Source: DATLED01 sp035525495 (GTDB lineage: Bacteria; Actinomycetota; Acidimicrobiia; Acidimicrobiales; CADCTF01). Taken from it: a DNA stretch of 64,000 nt. Both the position numbers and the translations under genes were made by a program. The notes under the pieces are model-generated. The model did no database searches, was not told the DNA's origin, and saw nothing but the letters and a program-made list of their open reading frames with translations. Shown here one piece after another: positions 33,206 through 41,471 of the stretch. Each line of letters opens with the position of its first letter. Positions within the stretch are counted from its first letter, which is position 1. The stretch is taken from contig DATLED010000024.1 of assembly GCA_035525495.1 (NCBI GenBank), forward strand, positions 1 through 64,000, given 5' to 3'.

Positions 33206-34791
33206 TCGGCCTTGCCGTTGGCGGCGCGCGGCACGGTGTCGACGACGACGACGTCCCGCGGCAACTTGTAGCTCGAGATCCTCGTGCGGACGGCGTCGAC
33301 GATCTCCTTGGGGTCTTCCACCGGCTCGGCGCCCGGAGCGAGGGACACGACGGCGGCGATCCGCTGGCCGAAGCGTTCGTCCGGCAGTCCGAAGACGAGC
33401 GCGTCCTCGACCGACGGGTGCACCTTCAGCACCTCCTCGACCTCCTCGGGGAAGACCTTCTCGCCGCCGGTGTTGATGCACTGCGAGCCGCGACCGAGCA
33501 ACGTGAGGATGCCGTCGGCACCGATCGTCCCCCAGTCGCCGGGGATCGCGTAGCGGACGCCACCGAACTCGCGGAACGTCCGAGCCGTCTTGTCGGCGTC
33601 GTGGTAGTAGCCCTCGGGGATCGAACCGGGGACTGCGACCATCCCGATCTCGTCGGAACCGGGCTCGACCTCGATGCCGTCCTCGGTGAAGAGCTTCACG
33701 CCGGGGTTCGGCAGGAAGCTGCCGGTCGGGACGATGTTCCCCTTCGTCGACACGGCCATGCCCATGCCGCCCTCGCTGGCGGCGATGTTGTCGATGATCG
33801 CGGCACCCGGCAGGTGCTCGAGCAATCCCTCCCGCACCTCCGCGGAGAACATGGCGCCTGCCGAGAACACGAACTTCACGCAGTCGAGCTCGCGCGACGG
33901 GCCCTCCCGCAGCCCACGCAGCATCGGCCGCGCGAAGGCGTCGCCGACGATCACGAGCGAGTTCACGCCTTCGCGCTCGACGGTCGACCACAGCTCGTCG
34001 ATGTCGAGGCCCCGTCCTGCGAGGAGAACGAGCTTGCCGCCGCCACCGAGGGTCGGCGCCAGCGCCGCCATCCCCGTCCCGTGCATCAGTGGGCAGGCCG
34101 GCATCGTGACGAACTGGCCCTGGTCCGCCACGAACGAGCGGACGAGCTCGGGGACGGCGTCGGGCCCGGACGCGGCCGGCACGCCGGTGACCGACGCGAT
34201 CGTGGTGATGGCGCCGTCGACCGCGCTGCCGTTCTTGGTCATCACGCCCTTCGGCATGCCGGTCGTGCCGCCGGTGTACAGCAGCAGCACGTCCTTGGGG
34301 TCGCGCTCGATGCGCGCCGCCGGCGCCGCCGACCGCACCGCGTCCTCGTAGGACTGCGCGCCCGCGACGGCGATGCGTTCGTCGCCCGAGTCGAGGTCGT
34401 CGACCTCGAGGAGGAGCTTCACGCCGGTCGCCCGTTCGGCGACGCGAGCGACGCGGTCGCCGAGGCTGGCGTGGAAGACGAGCGCCTCGGCCTCGGAGTT
34501 CTCGAGCAGGTACAGCAGTTCGTCGTCGAGGTACCGGTAGTTGACGTTGACCGGGACGCCGCGGATCTTCAGCGCCGCGGCGTAGCTCTCGACGTAGGCG
34601 GGCGAGTTGTAGAGGTACTGCGCCACCTTGGACCCGGTCCCGAGACCGGCCGCCTGGAGCGCGCCGGCGAGCCGCGCCGCCCGGTCGTCGAGCTCCCGGT
34701 AGGTCAGCCGGAGGTCGCCCTGGACCACCGCGGTCGCGTCCGGGACGGCATCGGCGACGTGCTCCCAGAGGGTGGCGAGATGGCGCTCCAT
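33154..34791 (-). CDS. AMP-dependent acyl-CoA synthetase/ligase
   Basis: 545 residues. The adenylate-forming P-loop is LLYTGGTTGMPKG, followed by the A-box region DNIAASEGGMGMA and the hinge region GDWGTIGADGILTLLGRGSQCINTGG (split into parts here). The C-terminal lysine lies in PRAANGKADYPRA. It activates a carboxylic acid to acyl-AMP and then acyl-CoA, as FadD-type enzymes do; the chain length is not predictable. A GTG at 34794 is in frame, but the TATGGT box at 34803-34798 lies six bases from the ATG at 34791, so the ATG is chosen. It overlaps serS by 52 bases. Confidence 0.92.
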   Translation of the reverse strand: MERHLATLWEHVADAVPDATAVVQGDLRLTYRELDDRAARLAGALQAAGLGTGSKVAQYLYNSPAYVESYAAALKIRGVPVNVNYRYLDDELLYLLENSEAEALVFHASLGDRVARVAERATGVKLLLEVDDLDSGDERIAVAGAQSYEDAVRSAAPAARIERDPKDVLLLYTGGTTGMPKGVMTKNGSAVDGAITTIASVTGVPAASGPDAVPELVRSFVADQGQFVTMPACPLMHGTGMAALAPTLGGGGKLVLLAGRGLDIDELWSTVEREGVNSLVIVGDAFARPMLRGLREGPSRELDCVKFVFSAGAMFSAEVREGLLEHLPGAAIIDNIAASEGGMGMAVSTKGNIVPTGSFLPNPGVKLFTEDGIEVEPGSDEIGMVAVPGSIPEGYYHDADKTARTFREFGGVRYAIPGDWGTIGADGILTLLGRGSQCINTGGEKVFPEEVEEVLKVHPSVEDALVFGLPDERFGQRIAAVVSLAPGAEPVEDPKEIVDAVRTRISSYKLPRDVVVVDTVPRAANGKADYPRARELFEIASAPRQ

Positions 34792-34797
34792 CACTCG

Positions 34798-34803
34798 ACC
34801 ATA
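34798..34803 (-). promoter_or_regulatory. -10 element (TATGGT) of the acyl-CoA synthetase gene
   Basis: Six bases separate it from the ATG at 34791 and only three from the alternative GTG at 34794, which decides the start. Confidence 0.45.
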
Positions 34804-34834
34804 CGCAAGTTGGGACTCCCCTCGGGCCGCGGAT

Positions 34835-34840
34835 TACTGT
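34835..34840 (+). promoter_or_regulatory. -10 element (TACTGT) of the small-protein/sdhCD operon
   Basis: It ends 8 bases before the ATG at 34849, a near-leaderless layout. Confidence 0.4.
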
Positions 34841-34848
34841 CCTCGGCG

Positions 34849-34980
34849 ATGACCACGGCCCAGGTTGTGTTCGCTGCCGCCCTCGGCAGCATCGCCATCG
34901 GGATCTCGCTCTTCGCCATGTATGTCGTCTCCTCCACGATGTGGGGCGACCGGTGGGTGCGCAGGAACGCAAGCAAGTGA
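34849..34980 (+). CDS. 43-residue single-span membrane protein leading the sdhCD operon
   Basis: The product begins MTTAQVVFAA, has one membrane span at about 5-30 and ends with the basic WGDRWVRRNASK. Its TGA overlaps the GTG of sdhC (GTGA) and a TACTGT box stands 8 bases upstream, so it is the first cistron of the sdhCD transcript. No family is recognised. It could be a small accessory subunit of complex II or simply a translation leader. Confidence 0.65.
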   Translation: MTTAQVVFAAALGSIAIGISLFAMYVVSSTMWGDRWVRRNASK

Positions 34981-35369
34981 GTCCGGCGACGTCGAGCACG
35001 CTGTACAAGGGGAAGTCCGGGCAGTGGGCCTTCGTGCTCCACCGCATCACCGGGTTCCTCGTCTTCATGTTCCTGCTCCTGCACGTCATCGACGTCAGCC
35101 TCGTGAACGCCAGCCCCAGGCTCTACGACGAGGTCCACGCGCTCTATGGGAACGTGCTGCTGCGGCTGTTCGAGGTCGGGCTCCTCGGGGCGCTCGTCTT
35201 CCACGCCTTCAACGGCCTGCGCATCGTGATGATCGACTTCTTCCCCGGCGCCATTCGTAGCGAGAAGGTCATGTTCAACGTCGTGATCTTCTTCTCGGTG
35301 ATCCTCACGGTCGTCGGCGGGTTCGTGATCCTGCGACCCTTCCTCGAGGGGACGGCGGGCGTCCTGTGA
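34977..35369 (+). CDS. sdhC: Succinate dehydrogenase cytochrome b556 subunit (SdhC-like)
   Basis: 130 residues with three membrane segments. WAFVLHRITGFLVFMFLLLHV contains the SdhC signature (HRITG), and the later LVFHAFNGLRIVMIDF supplies a haem-ligand histidine and the conserved HxxNGxR loop. It anchors the succinate dehydrogenase catalytic subunits and binds haem b and quinone. It starts on a GTG overlapping the previous stop and ends overlapping sdhD. Genes for SdhA and SdhB are not next to it. Confidence 0.9.
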   Translation: MSPATSSTLYKGKSGQWAFVLHRITGFLVFMFLLLHVIDVSLVNASPRLYDEVHALYGNVLLRLFEVGLLGALVFHAFNGLRIVMIDFFPGAIRSEKVMFNVVIFFSVILTVVGGFVILRPFLEGTAGVL

Positions 35370-35776
35370 CCGCCGCGTCGCCCCTCAAGCAGCGACCGTC
35401 CGACAACCGTCCGAAGCTCGAGCGCCGCCCGCGCATGAACTTCGAGACGTGGTCCTGGTACTTCATGCGGATCTCCGGGCTGATCCTGATCTTCCTGGCG
35501 CTGCTGCACTTCTCGATCACCCACATCATCTATGACGTCATCGACACCGACGCCGAGTTCGTCGCCGCCCGGTGGGACAACCCGCTGTGGCGCATCTACG
35601 ACTGGACGCTGCTCGCGCTGGGCCTGTTCCACGGTCTCAACGGGTTGCGTTGGATCATCGACGACTACGTGCGCACGCCGGCCAAGCGGTTGGCCGTCAA
35701 GGCGGTGCTGTACTCGGTGACCGGCGTCCTGTTCGCCTACGGCACGCTGACGATCATCACGTTCCAATCGGGGTAG
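35366..35776 (+). CDS. sdhD: Succinate dehydrogenase membrane anchor subunit (SdhD-like)
   Basis: 136 residues: a basic N-terminal 25 residues, then three membrane segments. FMRISGLILIFLALLHFSITH and LFHGLNGLRWIIDDY are typical of the second anchor subunit. The GTG overlaps the sdhC stop (GTGA). The operon stops here and the divergently read fur-like gene ends 40 bases downstream, so the flavoprotein and iron-sulphur subunits must be encoded elsewhere. Confidence 0.88.
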   Translation: MTAASPLKQRPSDNRPKLERRPRMNFETWSWYFMRISGLILIFLALLHFSITHIIYDVIDTDAEFVAARWDNPLWRIYDWTLLALGLFHGLNGLRWIIDDYVRTPAKRLAVKAVLYSVTGVLFAYGTLTIITFQSG

Positions 35777-35815
35777 GGAGGCCAATCGTCCTGCGGGACG
35801 GCGGCACCTCTCCAC

Positions 35816-36250
35816 TCAGTCCGCGGCGGCGCACTCCCGGCAGCGACCGAGCACGGCGAAGTGGTTGGGACGGAGGGTGAACCCGTAGTCGGCGAGCAGC
35901 GCCCGGGCGAGCGGGCGGAACAGCGCGTCGGGCGCCTCGATGACGGCCTCGCACACCTCGCAGACGAGATGCTGGTGGGGGTCGTCGAGCAGGTGGTACA
36001 CGGCTCGTCCGTGGCCGAGGTGGACGTGGTCGACGATGCCCAGCTCCTCGAGGGCGTCGAGGGTCCGGTAGATCGTCGAGCGGTGGACGTCGGGGTGGGA
36101 GCGCTGCACGGCCCCGGCGAGATCATCGGCGGTGACGTGGGAGTCGGCGTCGAGGAGAGCCGTCACCAGCGCTCGCCGAGCCGGGGTGATCCGCCCTCCG
36201 TCGGCCCGCAGCTGGTCGAGGATCCGGTCGAGCCGGTCACCTCCGCGCAC
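35816..36250 (-). CDS. Fur-family metalloregulator, probably Zur
   Basis: 144 residues. The winged-helix DNA-binding half has RITPARRALVTALL and HRSTIYRTLDAL (recognition helix). The dimerisation half carries VDHVHLGHGRAVYHLLDDPHQHLVC as metal ligands and two zinc-type CxxC pairs (CEVC and, at the end, CREC). It is divergent from a zinc-type ABC transporter with a palindrome in between, so a zinc-sensing repressor is the best inference; Fur or Mur roles cannot be excluded. The GTG start has TATCGT six bases upstream. Confidence 0.88.
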   Translation of the reverse strand: MRGGDRLDRILDQLRADGGRITPARRALVTALLDADSHVTADDLAGAVQRSHPDVHRSTIYRTLDALEELGIVDHVHLGHGRAVYHLLDDPHQHLVCEVCEAVIEAPDALFRPLARALLADYGFTLRPNHFAVLGRCRECAAAD

Positions 36251-36256
36251 TTTCAG

Positions 36257-36262
36257 ACGATA
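36257..36262 (-). promoter_or_regulatory. -10 element (TATCGT) of the fur/zur-like gene
   Basis: It ends six bases before the GTG at 36250, consistent with a leaderless regulator mRNA. Confidence 0.45.
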
Positions 36263-36274
36263 CCCTCCTTGCGC

Positions 36275-36312
36275 TAATGCGACCTGAATGCAATTCCATC
36301 CAGGTTGCAGTA
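36275..36312. promoter_or_regulatory. Candidate Zur operator between the regulator and znuA
   Basis: The arms TAATGCGACCTG (36275-36286) and CAGGTTGCAGTA (36301-36312) are inverted repeats matching at 10 of 12 positions, with 14 bases between them. The right arm shares TA with the znuA -10 box TACGTT (36311-36316), so binding would block znuA. Fur-family boxes are usually tighter, AT-rich palindromes, so the exact site is uncertain. Confidence 0.5.
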
Positions 36313-36316
36313 CGTT
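36311..36316 (+). promoter_or_regulatory. -10 element (TACGTT) of znuA
   Basis: It ends 8 bases before the ATG at 36325 and overlaps the right arm of the palindrome. Confidence 0.45.
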
Positions 36317-36324
36317 CCGTAGAG

Positions 36325-37329
36325 ATGATGGTGCGGCGACTGGCAGGACTCCTCGGTGCGGTGACGGCGCTCGGGATCGGCGCGTGCAGCGCCGGTGGTG
36401 CCGAAAGCCCGACCGCGCATGGTCGCATGCGCGTCGTCACGACCGTGGCGCCCATCACGAGCATCGTCGCCAACGTCGTCGGGGACGCAGCCGATGTCAC
36501 GGGCGTCGTGCCCGAGGGCACGAACTCCCACACCTTCGAGCCCGCGCCGAGCGTGGCCAAGGTCCTCAGCACGGCCGACGTGATCTTCGTCAACGGCCTC
36601 AAGCTCGAGGACCCGACGAGAGAGCTGGCCGCGAAGAACAAGCGGCGCTCGACTCGCATCGTCGAGCTCGCGGACGCGGTCCTCCCGAAGGGCGACGAGA
36701 TCTACGACTTCTCCTTCCCGAGGTCCGAGGGGAAGCCCAATCCGCATCTCTGGACCGATCCGCTCTATGCCAAGCGGTACGCCGAGGTCGTCAAGGAGAC
36801 CATGGTCTCCGTGGACGCCGCCCACGCCTCGACGTACGAGAGGAACTACGCGGCGTTCGCGCAACAGGTGGATGGTTTCGACGCCGCAATGCGGACGGCG
36901 TTTGCCACGCTGCCCCCGGAGCAACGCAAGCTGCTCACGTACCACGATGCCTACGCGTACTTCGCCAAGGACTACGGGTGGACCGTCGTCGGAGCCATCC
37001 AGATCGAGCGCTTCGCGGAGCCGTCGGCCAAGGAGGTCGCGGCCCTCATCGACCAGGTGAAGCACGAGAACGTCAAAGCGATCTTCGGGTCGGAGGTCTT
37101 CCCGAGCCCCGTTCTCGAACAGATCGGCAAGGAAGCGGGGGTCACCTACGTCGACGTCCTGCGCGACGACGACCTCCCGGGCGAGCCCGGCGAGGATCAG
37201 CACTCGTGGCTCGGCCTGATGCACTTCGACTACGTGACGATGGTCGGGGCGCTCGGAGGCGACATCTCGGCGTTGCGCGGCGTCGAGGTCCGCAACGCGG
37301 TGCCTGATCGCGCGGTGTACCCCCAATGA
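36325..37329 (+). CDS. znuA: Zinc/manganese ABC transporter substrate-binding lipoprotein
   Basis: 334 residues of the ZnuA/TroA (cluster A-I) type. The lipobox ends GIGAC at C21. Metal ligands by family pattern are H69 (NSHTFEP), H141 (NPHLWTD), H207 (LTYHDAY) and an acidic residue near GEDQHSW. A histidine at the third position is more like zinc binders than manganese binders (which usually have Glu). The codon for residue 1 is ATG 36325, chosen from the -10 position; earlier in-frame codons would lie inside the operator. The stop overlaps the ATPase start (ATGA). Confidence 0.9.
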   Translation: MMVRRLAGLLGAVTALGIGACSAGGAESPTAHGRMRVVTTVAPITSIVANVVGDAADVTGVVPEGTNSHTFEPAPSVAKVLSTADVIFVNGLKLEDPTRELAAKNKRRSTRIVELADAVLPKGDEIYDFSFPRSEGKPNPHLWTDPLYAKRYAEVVKETMVSVDAAHASTYERNYAAFAQQVDGFDAAMRTAFATLPPEQRKLLTYHDAYAYFAKDYGWTVVGAIQIERFAEPSAKEVAALIDQVKHENVKAIFGSEVFPSPVLEQIGKEAGVTYVDVLRDDDLPGEPGEDQHSWLGLMHFDYVTMVGALGGDISALRGVEVRNAVPDRAVYPQ

Positions 37330-38099
37330 CCGACGCGGTGCTGCTCCGCCTCGAGGGCGTGACCTGTCGCTACTCGATGGACGCCGTGCTGTCGGGCATC
37401 GACCTCACGATCCCGGCCGGCGGGTTCTTCGGCGTCGTCGGGCCGTCCGGTTCGGGCAAGAGCACGCTGCTCAAGGCGCTGATGGGCACGATGCGTCCGG
37501 CGGCAGGATCCGTGTACCGCCGCCCGGGTCTCGCGCTTGCGTACGTCCCCCAGGTCGAGACGGTGAACTGGGACTTCCCGGTGACCGTCGGCGAGTGCGT
37601 CCTGATGGCTCGCGTGCGCGGGCGTCGCTTGCCATGGTCGAGCCGCGCCGAGCGGGCCGAGGTCGCCGACCTCCTCGAGCGCCTGGGCATCGGAGCGTTG
37701 GAGAAGCGCCACATCCGCGAGCTCTCCGGCGGGCAGCAGCAGCGGGTGTTCATCGCGCGCGCACTGCTGCGCAAGCCCGAGCTGCTGCTGCTGGACGAGC
37801 CGACGTCGGGCGTCGACGTGAAGACGCGTCACGAGGTCCTGCACCTGCTGACCGAGCTCAATGTCGCCGGCCTCGCAATCGTGCTCACGACGCATGACCT
37901 CAACGGGATCGCCGCCCATCTGCCGACGCTCGTGTGCCTCAACCGCGAGGTCATCGGTGTCGGTCCGCCGCGATCCGTGCTCACCGTCGACGTGCTGGAG
38001 CGGACCTATGGCGCCCGCATGGAGGTCCTGCAGCACGGCGGGATGCCGGTCGTCCTCGACGGCTATCAGCCGGCGCGCGTCGTCGAGGACGTCGGGTGA
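37326..38099 (+). CDS. znuC: Zinc/manganese ABC transporter ATP-binding protein
   Basis: 257 residues. Walker A is GPSGSGKST, the signature LSGGQQQR, Walker B LLLLDEP, and the switch region LTTHDLNG. YVPQVETVNWDFPVTV is the Q-loop region typical of ZnuC/MntB-type ATPases. It drives metal uptake with the adjacent binding protein and permease; start and stop overlap those genes by 4 bases, so the three are coupled. Confidence 0.93.
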   Translation: MTDAVLLRLEGVTCRYSMDAVLSGIDLTIPAGGFFGVVGPSGSGKSTLLKALMGTMRPAAGSVYRRPGLALAYVPQVETVNWDFPVTVGECVLMARVRGRRLPWSSRAERAEVADLLERLGIGALEKRHIRELSGGQQQRVFIARALLRKPELLLLDEPTSGVDVKTRHEVLHLLTELNVAGLAIVLTTHDLNGIAAHLPTLVCLNREVIGVGPPRSVLTVDVLERTYGARMEVLQHGGMPVVLDGYQPARVVEDVG

Positions 38100-38947
38100 C
38101 GGAGACGTTCCTCGAGCCGTTCCAGTTCGAGTTCTTCCGCAACGGCCTGATCGTCGCGACCCTCGCCGGGGCCCTGTGCGGCCTTGTCGGCACCTATGTC
38201 GTCCTCAAGGGCATGAGCTACATCGGCCACGGCCTCAGCCACGCCATCTTCGGCGGGTTCGCGGCCAGCGCCCTCCTCGGCGTGAACCTCTTCTTGGGCG
38301 CCGGAGTCTGGGGGTTCGCGTCGGCGTTGATGATCGGAGGCGTGACCCGGCGCCGCGCCATCGGCTCGGACGCGGCAATCGGCGTCATCACGACGGCGTC
38401 GTTCGCTCTCGGGCTCGCCCTCATCAAGGTCTTCGGGTCGGCGGGAAAGAACGCCGACTCGTATCTCTTCGGCAACGTGCTCGGCGTCGACACTGCGCAG
38501 GTCGTCCTCGTCAGCGTGGTGTCGATCCTCGCCGTCGCCGTCGTCTTCCTCGCCTACCGGCCGCTGCTGTTCTCCACGTTCGACCCCGAGGTCGCCGACG
38601 TGTCGGGTGTCCGCACGGCGCGCATCGACGCCCTGCTCATGCTGCTGCTGGCGGCGACGATCCTGGCGACGATGAACGTCCTCGGCGTCACGCTCGTGGC
38701 GGCGACCCTCGTCATCCCGCCCGTCATCGCGCGCATGCTCACGAACAGCTTCAGCCGGATGCTCGTGCTGTCGACGGCCATCGGCACGGCGTCCGGGTTC
38801 ACCGGCATGGTCGCCAGCTACCACCTCGACATCGCCCCCGGCCCGATGATCGTGCTCACGGGGTCGGCACTGTTCGCGGTCGTGTTCCTGGCCACGGGTG
38901 TCGGCGGCCTGCGTCGCGTCGGCGCCCTCGACGCCGACCTCGCCTAA
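38096..38947 (+). CDS. znuB: Zinc/manganese ABC transporter permease
   Basis: 283 residues with about eight membrane segments. LKGMSYIGHGLSHAIFGG is the conserved early loop of the ABC-3 permease family. NVLGVTLVAATLVIPPVIARMLT, split by membrane boundaries, is the later one. It begins at a GTG inside the znuC stop (GTGA). Its final codons overlap the convergent glycine-betaine-type ATPase gene by four bases. Confidence 0.92.
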   Translation: MTETFLEPFQFEFFRNGLIVATLAGALCGLVGTYVVLKGMSYIGHGLSHAIFGGFAASALLGVNLFLGAGVWGFASALMIGGVTRRRAIGSDAAIGVITTASFALGLALIKVFGSAGKNADSYLFGNVLGVDTAQVVLVSVVSILAVAVVFLAYRPLLFSTFDPEVADVSGVRTARIDALLMLLLAATILATMNVLGVTLVAATLVIPPVIARMLTNSFSRMLVLSTAIGTASGFTGMVASYHLDIAPGPMIVLTGSALFAVVFLATGVGGLRRVGALDADLA

Positions 38948-40068
38948 TCCGCCAGGGCTGCGGCCGCCTCGACAGCGACGGAGCGTCGTAGCGCGGCGTG
39001 CAACGAGTCGGGCGTCAGCACGCCGAGGTAGTGAGCGCCGTCCAGGACGGCGATCCAGCCGGCGTCGTTGGTGAGCATCTCGCCGAACGCCACCTTCAGC
39101 GTGGCCTGCACCGGCACCCACGCGTCCATGCGCTTCGCACGGTCACGGACGAGCCCCTCCCCCTCGGAGCGGTCGCGGCCGATCCAGCCGTGGAGGTTGC
39201 CGGCGGCGTCGAGCACCACTGCCCAGCGCGCCGCCTGTGCGCCGAGCCGCCGCCGCGCGTCGGCGAGGGTGTCGTCGATCGACACCACCGGTGGCGTCTC
39301 CAGATCGCGCGCGTCGATGCCGGTGACGCTCAATCGCTTGAGGCCGCGGTCGCTGCCGACGAAGTCGGCGACGAACTCCGATGCCGGTCGACCGAGGATC
39401 ACCGCCGGCGTGTCGTACTGCGCCAGCAGTCCGTCCCCGGCGAGGATGGCGATCCGGTCGCCGAGGTGCACCGCCTCCTCGACGTCGTGGGTGACGAACA
39501 CGATCGTCTTGCGGACCTCGCGTTGGAGGCGCAGGAACTCCTCCTGCAGACGAGCTCGCGTGATCGGGTCGATGGCGCCGAACGGCTCGTCCATCAACAG
39601 CACGGGCGGATCGGCGCCGAGGGCGCGGGCGACGCCGACGCGCTGGCGCTGGCCGCCGGAGAGCTGGTGCGGGTAGCGCTTGGCGAAGGACTTCGGCGGA
39701 AGCCCGACGAGGTCGAGCAGCTCCATCACTCGTGCACGCACGCGCTTCTTCTCCCACCCGAGGAGGCGGGGGACGGTGCCCACGTTGTCGGCGATCGTCA
39801 GGTGGGGGAAGAGCCCGACCTGTTGGATCACATACCCGATGCGGCGGCGGAGCTCGACCGGGTCGCCATGGGTGACGTCATCGCCGTCGAGCAGGATCCG
39901 CCCGCTCGTCGGCTCGATGAGCCGGTTGATCATCTTCATCGTCGTCGTCTTGCCGCAGCCCGACGGTCCGACGAGGACGCACAGCTCGCCCTCCGGCACC
40001 TCGAGGTCCAGGTGATCCACTGCGGTCGTCGGGCCGTACACCTTGGTGAGCTGCTCGAGCCGGATCAT
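38944..40068 (-). CDS. Glycine betaine/choline-type ABC transporter ATPase with CBS domains
   Basis: 374 residues. Walker A GPSGCGKTT, a Q-loop at YVIQQVGLFPH, signature LSGGQRQR, Walker B VLLMDEP and FVTHDVEEA place it in the OpuCA/ProV family. Residues from about 260 form a CBS pair (VVSIDDTLADARRRLG and later MLTNDAGWIAVLDGAHYLGV), the usual sensor of ionic strength or nucleotides. It energises import of compatible solutes with the two permeases and binding protein encoded divergently just upstream. Confidence 0.9.
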   Translation of the reverse strand: MIRLEQLTKVYGPTTAVDHLDLEVPEGELCVLVGPSGCGKTTTMKMINRLIEPTSGRILLDGDDVTHGDPVELRRRIGYVIQQVGLFPHLTIADNVGTVPRLLGWEKKRVRARVMELLDLVGLPPKSFAKRYPHQLSGGQRQRVGVARALGADPPVLLMDEPFGAIDPITRARLQEEFLRLQREVRKTIVFVTHDVEEAVHLGDRIAILAGDGLLAQYDTPAVILGRPASEFVADFVGSDRGLKRLSVTGIDARDLETPPVVSIDDTLADARRRLGAQAARWAVVLDAAGNLHGWIGRDRSEGEGLVRDRAKRMDAWVPVQATLKVAFGEMLTNDAGWIAVLDGAHYLGVLTPDSLHAALRRSVAVEAAAALAD

Positions 40069-40093
40069 CCGAGTCGACGCTAGCGTCGCCCTC

Positions 40094-40750
40094 GTGGCCC
40101 GGACCGATCCCTGGATCCGCTGGGACTGGGTCCGCGACCACACCGACGTCATCGCCGAGCGGCTCCTCGCCCACCTCGAGCTGACGGGCATCACCCTCGC
40201 CATCGGACTCGTGATCGCCCTTCCCCTCGGCGTCGCCTGCTTCCGCTCGCGCCGCGTCTACCCGGTGGTCCTCGGGGTCGCCGGCGTGATCTACACGATC
40301 CCGAGCCTCGCCCTGTTCGCGCTCTTGATCCCGTTCACGGGGCTGAGCCGAACGACGTCGATCATCCCGCTCGTCAGCTACACGCTGCTGATCCTCGTCC
40401 GCAACGTCGTCGCGGGACTCCAGTCGGTACCGGCCGAGGTCAGGGAGTCGGCGAGGGGCATGGGGTACTCGTCCACGCGTCAGCTCCTGCGCATCGAGCT
40501 GCCCCTCGCGCTTCCGGCGATCATCGCTGGCGTCCGGATCACGTCGGTGACGACGATCGGCCTCGTCACGATCACCTCGCTCATCGGCGAACAGAGCCTC
40601 GGACTGATGATCCTCGACGGCCTGTACCGGGACTTCCGGACGCCGCTCGTCGTCGGCACGATCCTGATCGTCACGCTTTCGGTGCTCGCGGACGTGGTCT
40701 TCCTCGCGCTGCAGCGCGTGCTCACCCCGTGGGCCCGGAGCGCTGCCTGA
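40094..40750 (+). CDS. Glycine betaine/choline-type ABC permease (first of two)
   Basis: 218 residues. The membrane-inserted binding-protein-dependent permease signature is near RNVVAGLQSVPAEVRESARGMG, the EAA loop that contacts the ATPase. Five to six membrane spans and IYTIPSLALFALL are typical of OpuCB/YehW. The start GTG at 40094 lies 25 bases from the divergent ATPase start. It is separated by one base from the second permease gene. Confidence 0.88.
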   Translation: MARTDPWIRWDWVRDHTDVIAERLLAHLELTGITLAIGLVIALPLGVACFRSRRVYPVVLGVAGVIYTIPSLALFALLIPFTGLSRTTSIIPLVSYTLLILVRNVVAGLQSVPAEVRESARGMGYSSTRQLLRIELPLALPAIIAGVRITSVTTIGLVTITSLIGEQSLGLMILDGLYRDFRTPLVVGTILIVTLSVLADVVFLALQRVLTPWARSAA

Positions 40751-40751
40751 C

Positions 40752-41441
40752 ATGGACTTCCTCTCGAGCGTCGTCGAGTACTTCTCCACCGCCGCCAACT
40801 GGTGGGGCACCGAGGGGATGGTCCACCGTCTCGTCGAGCACGTGGGCATGTCGGCGGCGGCGCTGGCGACGGCGATGCTGATCGCGCTTCCGGTCGGTCT
40901 CGTCCTCGGGCACACCGGCCGGGGCGGTGCCGTCGCGGTCAACCTGTCGAACCTCGGCCGCGCCGTGCCCTCGTTCGCCATCATCGTGCTCATGGCTTCG
41001 ATCGTCGGGATCGGCGCCAAACCCGCGTACATCGCCCTCGTCGCGCTCGCCGTCCCGCCGATGGTGACGAACACCTTCACTGCCATCCAAGGCGTCGACC
41101 GCGAGGTGCGGGAGGCGGCCGTCGGCATGGGCCTGACCGGCCGGCAGGTGCTGGCCCGCGTCGAGGTGCCGATGGGGCTGCCACTGATGATGGCGGGCAT
41201 CCGGACGTCGGCGGTCCAGGTGGTGGCCACGGCGACGCTCGCCGCCCTCGTCGGGTGGGGTGGGCTGGGTCGGTACATCATCGACGGGCTGGCGACGAGG
41301 GACTTCCAGGAGGTGTTCGCCGGTGCCCTGTTGGTGGCCGTCCTGTCGTTGCTCGTCGAGGTCGGGCTCAGCGTGCTGCAGCGGGTGATCGTTCCCAACG
41401 GACTCCGCGGAAGGCTCGTCGCCACGGCCGATCTGGACTAA
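40752..41441 (+). CDS. Glycine betaine/choline-type ABC permease (second of two)
   Basis: 229 residues. It shares the same architecture as its neighbour, with the EAA loop around TAIQGVDREVREAAVGMGLT and early SNLGRAVPSFAIIVLM. Two different permease subunits plus one binding protein define the OpuC/OsmU-type system. A 30-base gap with a strong ribosome-binding site follows before the binding protein. Confidence 0.88.
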   Translation: MDFLSSVVEYFSTAANWWGTEGMVHRLVEHVGMSAAALATAMLIALPVGLVLGHTGRGGAVAVNLSNLGRAVPSFAIIVLMASIVGIGAKPAYIALVALAVPPMVTNTFTAIQGVDREVREAAVGMGLTGRQVLARVEVPMGLPLMMAGIRTSAVQVVATATLAALVGWGGLGRYIIDGLATRDFQEVFAGALLVAVLSLLVEVGLSVLQRVIVPNGLRGRLVATADLD

Positions 41442-41471
41442 GCACTTCCAATCCGAACAGGAAGGAAACCC

